DNA of 5,627 nucleotides from an uncultured Pseudorhodoferax sp. (lineage in GTDB: Bacteria > Pseudomonadota > Gammaproteobacteria > Burkholderiales > Burkholderiaceae). A program made the position numbers and the translations under genes. The notes beneath the pieces were generated by a model. The model made no database searches. It had not been told where the DNA came from and saw only the letters and a list, made by a program, of their open reading frames with translations. The first letter of the stretch is position 1. Each line of letters starts with the position of its first letter. The DNA lies in the NCBI GenBank assembly GCA_913776795.1, contig CAJYRH010000623.1, positions 1 to 5,627 of the forward strand. The letters are read 5' to 3'. Shown piece by piece: positions 5,040 through 5,627 of the stretch.

Positions 5040-5627
5040 ATGCTGTCATTCCAACAAATCATCCTGAAGCTGCAGACGTACTGGGCCGAGCAGGGCTGTG
5101 CGCTGCTGCAGCCCTACGACATGGAGGTGGGCGCCGGCACCTCGCACACCGCCACCTTCCTGCGCGCGCTGGGCCCCGAAGCCTGGAAGGCGGCCTACGT
5201 GCAGCCCAGCCGCCGTCCCAAGGACGGCCGCTACGGCGAGAACCCGAACCGCCTGCAGCACTACTACCAGTACCAGGTGGTGCTCAAGCCCGCGCCCAGC
5301 AACATCCTGGAGCTGTACCTGGGATCGCTCGAAGCGCTGGGCTTCGACCTCAAGAAGAACGACATCCGCTTCGTCGAGGACGACTGGGAGAATCCCACGC
5401 TGGGCGCCTGGGGCCTGGGCTGGGAGGTCTGGCTCAACGGCATGGAGGTGACGCAGTTCACCTACTTCCAGCAGGTCGGCGGCATCGACTGCAAGCCCAT
5501 CACGGGCGAGATCACCTACGGCCTGGAGCGCCTGGCGATGTATATCCAGGGTGTGGACAGCGTGTACGATCTGGTGTGGAGCAACGGCCCGCTGGGTGTT
5601 ACCACCTACGGCGACGTGTTCCACCAG
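5040..5627 (+). CDS. glyQ: Glycyl-tRNA synthetase alpha chain (3' end missing)
   Basis: GlyQ is the alpha subunit of the bacterial two-subunit glycyl-tRNA synthetase. It carries the class II active site that makes glycyl-adenylate and works in the cytoplasm with GlyS (beta), which binds the tRNA. The window holds the first 196 residues of roughly 300; the frame is still open at the last base. Very conserved stretches are visible: [13 protein letters not shown] (24-36), [20 protein letters not shown] (51-70) and [11 protein letters not shown] (71-81) around motif 2, [20 protein letters not shown] (110-129), and the motif 3 region [10 protein letters not shown] (159-168). The start is ATG 5040, giving [15 protein letters not shown], a little shorter at the N-terminus than E. 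coli GlyQ. No strong ribosome binding site precedes it. glyS would be expected just downstream, beyond the window. Confidence 0.98.
   Translation, partial: MLSFQQIILKLQTYWAEQGCALLQPYDMEVGAGTSHTATFLRALGPEAWKAAYVQPSRRPKDGRYGENPNRLQHYYQYQVVLKPAPSNILELYLGSLEALGFDLKKNDIRFVEDDWENPTLGAWGLGWEVWLNGMEVTQFTYFQQVGGIDCKPITGEITYGLERLAMYIQGVDSVYDLVWSNGPLGVTTYGDVFHQ

Noticed and set aside
3178..5049. A 623-codon open frame on the minus strand opposite lnt and the end of the corC-like gene.
   Set aside because: It lies antisense to clearly recognised genes, its product is rich in Arg, Gln, Ala and Gly with no domain, and long antisense frames are normal in DNA of this GC content.

Overview
The window is GC-rich chromosomal DNA. 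Gene content, order and protein sequence all suggest a betaproteobacterium of the order Burkholderiales, most likely family Comamonadaceae (Acidovorax, Variovorax, Delftia and relatives). The GlyQ and CorC-like sequences and the order corC - lnt - glyQ are the strongest pointers. I place the organism by recognition only and cannot name a genus.

Layout. (1) At 1-582 is the 3' part of an alpha/beta-hydrolase (lipase/esterase-like) gene cut by the left window edge. (2) At 633-1106, same strand, is a 157-residue Lrp/AsnC-family regulator that starts at a TTG codon behind a good ribosome binding site. (3) At 1113-1535, minus strand and convergent with the regulator (6 bp between stop codons), is a 140-residue protein I do not recognise, with a GTG start and a strong ribosome binding site. 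(4) At 1536-1719 is a divergent intergenic region of lower GC with a perfect 9-bp tandem repeat, a -10-like TATATT, and a 15-bp palindrome lying over the next start codon. (5) At 1720-2439 is a GNAT-family N-acetyltransferase with a C-terminal extension. (6) At 2540-3430 is a CorC/HlyC-type tandem CBS protein. It overlaps by 4 bp (ATGA) with (7) lnt, apolipoprotein N-acyltransferase, at 3427-4968. (8) After a 71-bp leader comes glyQ, the glycyl-tRNA synthetase alpha chain, from 5040 to the right edge (196 of roughly 300 codons).

How the genes work together. The right half is a housekeeping block: CorC-like/Lnt is a widely conserved pair (ybeX-lnt in E. coli), here translationally coupled, and glyQ follows on the same strand with a possible promoter of its own at the lnt stop codon. 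The left half holds single genes with no clear shared pathway. The most interesting part is the 1536-1740 control region. Its palindrome fits the CTGC-N3-GCAG pattern described for PhaR, the polyhydroxyalkanoate granule regulator, and its position suggests either an operator at the transcription start or a leaderless acetyltransferase mRNA. I see no phage, insertion sequence, CRISPR, tRNA, rRNA or toxin-antitoxin genes, and no clear new multi-gene system.
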